Assembly (NCBI GenBank): GCA_028818995.1
Contig: JAPPMR010000431.1
Span: 1-7,295, forward strand
DNA length: 7,295 nt
Direction: 5' to 3'
Source of the DNA: Candidatus Poribacteria bacterium
Lineage (GTDB): Bacteria; Poribacteria; WGA-4E; WGA-3G
In this document: positions 5,601 to 7,295 of the stretch, in pieces
How positions within the stretch are numbered: the first letter of the stretch is position 1
Layout: every line of letters begins with the position of its first letter
Position numbers and translations under genes: made by a program
The notes under the pieces: model-generated
What the model saw: only the letters and a program-made list of their open reading frames with translations
Told to the model about the DNA's origin: nothing
Database searches by the model: none

Positions 5601-6839
5601 AATATCGATCTCTTCTGTCATATTCGTGACCACGGGCCAGCGACCAGGAAAAGGACCCCCGCCACCCTGTGGGGTTAGATATGTTCCCAATGAATAGTGT
5701 TTCTGTTGTCCAGTGGGGTCATATACTGCACTGCCACTGTGAGGTGCAGTACTTAACAGAGGTAATCTGAGTTCCACCTGATGGAAACCGTCTATGTCGT
5801 CCATCTGAACGAAAATTTTGTATTGCGGGGTACCGGTCGAAGCGTTGGTTGTCAACATTATATCATTGCCGGGCGGGAGCCCACTATTGTTTTGAGTGAT
5901 AGGTTGACCGCTAACCTTTGTTTCTAAAGGATTATCAGCGGGAAGAATAGCGGGTGGGTTACCAGAAAAATCAGGATGGACAGACAGCCAGTTTCTTGAT
6001 CTTTGGGAAAGGTTAGTCTGCCCCAACAGAGGCACAGGCGTCACATTAAACCTTCCTCCAAATAATCCGCCACCCACCTCATAGTCGTACGACATAATTC
6101 CGTTCGTATTGAAATCATGCTGCAACCCAAAAATGTGTCCGAGCTCATGTGCAATAACACTTTTTACTTCCTCATCGGACCACGCATACCAATTTTTAGA
6201 TTGATCTGTTTCAAAAGCCCCCAGTGCAACCATTGCTTTACCACCGTTGGAAATTGCTCCCCCAATAAATCTCTTATTATTGTCGTGCAGGTATCCATAG
6301 TTCGATTGAACGAGCACGAGATAGATATTCTGTAAATCGTTAAAAGATGGCAGTGTCGATTGGGTATTTATATAGTCCTCTACATCTTGCCATGCTTTGC
6401 TCCAGAAATCTGGGTCTGTATCCAAGAAATAGCCAGTTGGTGCATTGTTCGTATTTCCAGAGTTGACGTAAAATTTATTGGATTGTATATACTCAACATG
6501 TATATCATTCCCCGATTTATAAAACTCGAATGTCTTACCTACCTCCCGGTGAAAATATTCTACTACGTGCTGCAAATGTGCTCCCACAGTAGAAGGCGTT
6601 ATATGGTCCTCATCCCATGGTGCCTGCCAATGGATCCCAAAAAATTGCGCAGCATCACCTCTTTTGGCTTCATTTGCTGCGTAATACCAAATTACGTAAA
6701 CTTTCCGAGGACGTAAAATTTGCTGAGCATTCGCACTGGTGATTACATTTGCACCGAAGGTTATATTCGCACCGAAGGTTATTAGAAGAAACGTTATGAG
6801 ACAGAAAATCGTTCGTGTTAGAAACCTGTTATGTTTCAC
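2607..6839 (-). CDS. Secreted multidomain metzincin-type metalloprotease with YWTD propeller, LamG, dockerin and C-terminal sorting-like tail
   Basis: This 1410-residue protein has a GTG start. A basic-hydrophobic signal peptide (about 1-38, ending SANA-QQ) leads into a zinc protease domain (about 45-285) with HELGHIFGLQH at 231-241 (zinc ligands H231, H235, H241; catalytic E232) and Met-turn IMSY (M249), the hallmarks of metzincins. A beta-rich segment follows (300-465). Next come two homologous modules (about 470-575 and 585-688), each with a TLDG..(I/V)LL motif and an L(T)FS..A.AI stretch, resembling Ig-like adhesion modules. A six-bladed LDLR-class-B/YWTD-type propeller spans 692-965, then a LamG/concanavalin-like module (985-1195; YYPFDGN, DTWVHIAVTNDG). 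A dockerin pair follows (1210-1259) with intact Ca ligands D1210/N1212/D1214/D1221 and D1238/N1240/D1242/D1249. The last part is a FlgD/T9SS type-A-like tail (1317-1410). It probably acts at the cell surface or outside; the substrate is unknown. No cohesin gene is visible. A protease is likely, though the M-family is unassigned. Confidence 0.92.
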   Translation of the reverse strand: MKHNRFLTRTIFCLITFLLITFGANITFGANVITSANAQQILRPRKVYVIWYYAANEAKRGDAAQFFGIHWQAPWDEDHITPSTVGAHLQHVVEYFHREVGKTFEFYKSGNDIHVEYIQSNKFYVNSGNTNNAPTGYFLDTDPDFWSKAWQDVEDYINTQSTLPSFNDLQNIYLVLVQSNYGYLHDNNKRFIGGAISNGGKAMVALGAFETDQSKNWYAWSDEEVKSVIAHELGHIFGLQHDFNTNGIMSYDYEVGGGLFGGRFNVTPVPLLGQTNLSQRSRNWLSVHPDFSGNPPAILPADNPLETKVSGQPITQNNSGLPPGNDIMLTTNASTGTPQYKIFVQMDDIDGFHQVELRLPLLSTAPHSGSAVYDPTGQQKHYSLGTYLTPQGGGGPFPGRWPVVTNMTEEIDITQWVEESLKRGEDSFDLIFIAIDKQGNISYEDFDTQGNLDYTHSYTVFHLPVPELEVSHPKTSVWVTEGTLDGATILLELKPTGAAYVTDISKIRNALTVDGIEGVTINPDNVERINDNEIKVTLDFDHSDFDTNANLTFSMAADAITRYIGGEITAELYVLAHEEELHASTQPKVLTEETLDGSEVLLQLNDAVTYEDDLITIQNAVSISGIPGISVNKIERTHGSSRSITVVLNFDGTELGTDKVLTFSVDAAAIKNYKGDPLTVEVPVTARIEEGLLKMYWTDMQTGKIQRANHDGTSIEDIGFSQRPYGLALDVGGKMYWTDRDRDFDGKYKYKILRANLDGSNIEDIVTGLEGVWDIALDVEEGKIYYWTGDVYWGDGSIQRANLNGSNIEDIVPPTEEPIDFALDVEGGKIYWTKITWSRGGRPFGGSIWRANLDGSDMGHLVTEGVVEPRGIALDVEGGKMYWINVYANKILRANLDGSDIEEVVNSPAKLSSYGPIDIALDVERGKMYWTEEGHASTSKIQRANLDGSNVEDLVTGLRRPYAIVIASLSPVKPAKKTPSATAHVNGAADLVAYYPFDGNSEDTSGNGNHGEIVGTTSYIDGKFGDALALDGDGYVEMETSDSLHGDLFKRDPFSLAVWVYRGTGYYEHVWRSLPIESGHNTLFIFPQEGIISWRGFVDGVWSWDNLCETDPGVFETDTWVHIAVTNDGEKFRIYADGVKVAETDFQETDGGNATYRIGDFAKHLTVDDYAVFSKALSEEEINLIMNTGVAQFLKTTQSADIVDSGVPEDVNGDGVVNIQDLVAVAAALGKPGENNADINGDGEVNIQDLVAVAAALGKVPAAPSIIRDQAAGQLTSADVQRWLTQAQQANLTDPISQRGILFLEQLLAALTPKETALLANYPNPFNPETWIPYQLAKPAEVKLTIYDINGHVVRALDLGHQRAGIYQSRTRSAHWDGRNAVGEPVASGVYFYTLKAGDFSATRKMLIRK
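2610..2891 (-). other. C-terminal FlgD/T9SS-type-A-like tail of the large protein
   Basis: Residues 1317-1410 read LLANYPNPFNPETWIPYQLA, then VKLTIYDINGHVVRALDLG, WDGRN, and GVYFYTLKAGDFSATRKMLI. This is the layout of Por-secretion-type C-terminal domains and of FlgD Ig-like modules. In Bacteroidota such tails direct export and surface attachment by the type IX system. Whether this organism has that system cannot be judged from the window. Confidence 0.8.
3063..3218 (-). other. Dockerin-type calcium module with DNA-level duplicated halves
   Basis: The two EF-hand-like halves share VNIQDLVAVAAALGK exactly. At DNA level a 36-base segment starting TTTTCCGAGTGCCGCTGC is identical at 3063-3098 and 3147-3182, an 84-base (28-codon) period. 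This points to recent duplication or gene conversion inside the module. Ca-binding positions 1, 3, 5 and 12 are filled in both loops. Confidence 0.85.
3945..4766 (-). repeat. Six YWTD-type propeller repeats within the large gene
   Basis: Residues 692-965 consist of six repeats of the pattern (K)MYWT... (K)IQRANLDGS.IED(I/L)V ... P..IALDVEGGK. Each is about 40-50 residues. Blades two to four carry insertions such as DRDFDGKYKY and KITWSRGGRPFGG. In blade 5 the YWT motif is YWI, and blade 3 reads YYWTG. Six such blades close a ring in LDL-receptor-type propellers, a known protein-binding fold. Nearly identical DNA runs recur, for example around CTTCTACATCTAACGCAA. Confidence 0.88.
6747..6782 (-). 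repeat. 18-bp tandem duplication inside the signal peptide
   Basis: Two adjacent 18-base units (6747-6764 and 6765-6782) differ at one base. They encode the doubled ITFGAN of the signal peptide (residues 20-31). The duplication keeps the frame and lengthens the hydrophobic-to-cleavage region. It looks recent. Confidence 0.8.
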
Positions 6840-6857
6840 TGTAAAGTTCTCCTTTTT
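6837..6857 (-). promoter_or_regulatory. GTG start and Shine-Dalgarno of the large protease gene
   Basis: The minus strand reads AAAAAGGAGA (6857-6848), then AACTTTACA bridges GGAG to GTG at 6839-6837. Upstream in frame a TAA is met within eight codons, with no ATG between. The next in-frame Met is far downstream in the protease domain. GTG is therefore the only start that keeps the signal peptide. Confidence 0.8.
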
Positions 6858-6920
6858 AGATTAGGTTCGTTTCTATTGGGAAACCTTCCACCCTATATGA
6901 CACGTTTTCAATCGGCTCTC

Positions 6921-7098
6921 CTACTTGCGTATCAACATCTTGCGCGTTGCAGAAAAATCGCCTGCAGTGAGTGTATAGAAATAGACACCGCTTGCAACAG
7001 ACTCCAAGTACGTTTTTTACCATCCCAATGTGCTGCACGGCTTGTGCCATCATAGAGCCTGGAGGCTGCTTTATAAAATTCCACCTCCTGGGTGCCGC
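6921..7098 (-). pseudogene. Degraded C-terminal sorting-like tail of the upstream dockerin protein
   Basis: Reading backwards from TAG at 6923-6921, the frame encodes ESVASGVYFYTLTAGDFSA then TRKMLIRK, a clear match to the end of the intact tail at 2610-2891. That frame hits TAA at 7019-7017. The preceding part, RAAHWDG, is found in a second frame (codons around 7019-7040). The dockerin just upstream lies in the third frame and stops at 7101-7099. Compared with the intact copy, the junction near 7003-7018 has a net loss of one base. The N-terminal part of the tail (NPFNPETW...) is absent. This is decay or partial deletion of the sorting tail; sequencing or assembly error is the alternative. 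Confidence 0.7.
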
Positions 7099-7295
7099 TT
7101 AGGCTTCACCGAATGCGCCTGCGATGAGGACGAGGTCTCGGATGTCAACTACGCCATCACCGTTGACATCCGCCTCGTTTTCGCCGGTTTGTCCGAATGC
7201 TCCTGCGACGAGGACGAGGTCCAGAATGTTGACTGTATTATCGCGATTAACATCGGCAGCGGGCCATCCGACCGACCAGAGAAGGATTTTCCCGT
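7099..7295 (-). CDS. C-terminal end of a dockerin-bearing secreted protein (5' part outside window)
   Basis: The frame enters from the window edge and ends in TAA at 7101-7099. It encodes GKILLWSVGWPAA followed by two dockerin-type halves: DVNRDNTVNILDLVLVAGAF and then DVNGDGVVDIRDLVLIAGAF, ending GEA. The Ca-binding loop is complete in the second half. In the first half position 5 is still Asp, but Arg and Asn replace the usual Gly spacers. It ends directly after the dockerin, whereas its neighbour continues into a sorting-like tail; remains of such a tail lie just beyond the stop. The rest of the protein cannot be seen. The gene lies upstream of the protease gene on the same strand, about 260 bases from its start. 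Confidence 0.75.
   Translation of the reverse strand, partial: GKILLWSVGWPAADVNRDNTVNILDLVLVAGAFGQTGENEADVNGDGVVDIRDLVLIAGAFGEA

Noticed and set aside
6858..6911. TTGAAA and TAATCT hexamers upstream of the protease gene as a promoter.
   Set aside because: The two are not at usable spacing from each other and neither has a matching partner; no promoter can be called.
6856..7053. Minus-strand 65-codon frame starting MMAQAVQHIGM.
   Set aside because: It is the out-of-frame reading of the degraded sorting tail. It continues the dockerin frame after its stop and encodes an improbable Cys/His-rich sequence.

Overview
The window carries three genes, the 3' end of a fourth, and that fourth gene's broken tail. 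All lie on the minus strand. The best guess for the source is Candidatus Poribacteria or a close relative, as found in sponge-associated and marine metagenomes. That guess rests on one feature: very large secreted proteins that pair a duplicated dockerin-type calcium module with a C-terminal tail of the form ANYPNPFNPETWIPYQLA...GVYFYTLKAGDFSATRKMLIRK. This is from family memory, not a database search.

Layout in transcription order (right to left). (1) Positions 7295-7099 hold the C-terminal end of a dockerin-bearing protein that stops at TAA. Just beyond it (7098-6921) is a recognisable but doubly frameshifted copy of the sorting-type tail. (2) Positions 6839-2607 hold a 1410-residue secreted mosaic protein. 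It starts at GTG behind a good ribosome binding site and has a signal peptide. Its parts are, in order: a metzincin-type zinc protease domain (HELGHIFGLQH plus an IMSY Met-turn), a beta-rich region, two homologous Ig-like modules, a six-bladed YWTD propeller, a LamG-like module, a dockerin pair and a FlgD/T9SS-like C-terminal tail. (3) Positions 2606-2117 are about 490 bases without a convincing gene. They contain a nested palindromic element with a perfect 9-bp core hairpin, possibly inside a 269-bp MITE-like unit. (4) Positions 2116-1070 and 999-1 form a likely two-gene operon. The first gene encodes a 348-residue protein with two N-terminal membrane segments and a cysteine cluster. The second encodes a YdjI-like SPFH (stomatin/prohibitin-type) protein, cut by the window edge as a SHOCT-like C-terminus begins. 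The 70-bp gap between them holds two adjacent hairpins.

The large protein probably works outside the cell or on its surface, binding and cutting a protein or glycoprotein target. The SPFH pair probably forms a cytoplasmic-face membrane scaffold. Nothing in the sequence links these two units functionally; the palindromic region separates them.

The most notable points are the protease-propeller-LamG-dockerin architecture, the nested palindrome, the decayed sorting tail next to an intact homologous one, and the SPFH/two-TM cassette with its structured gap.
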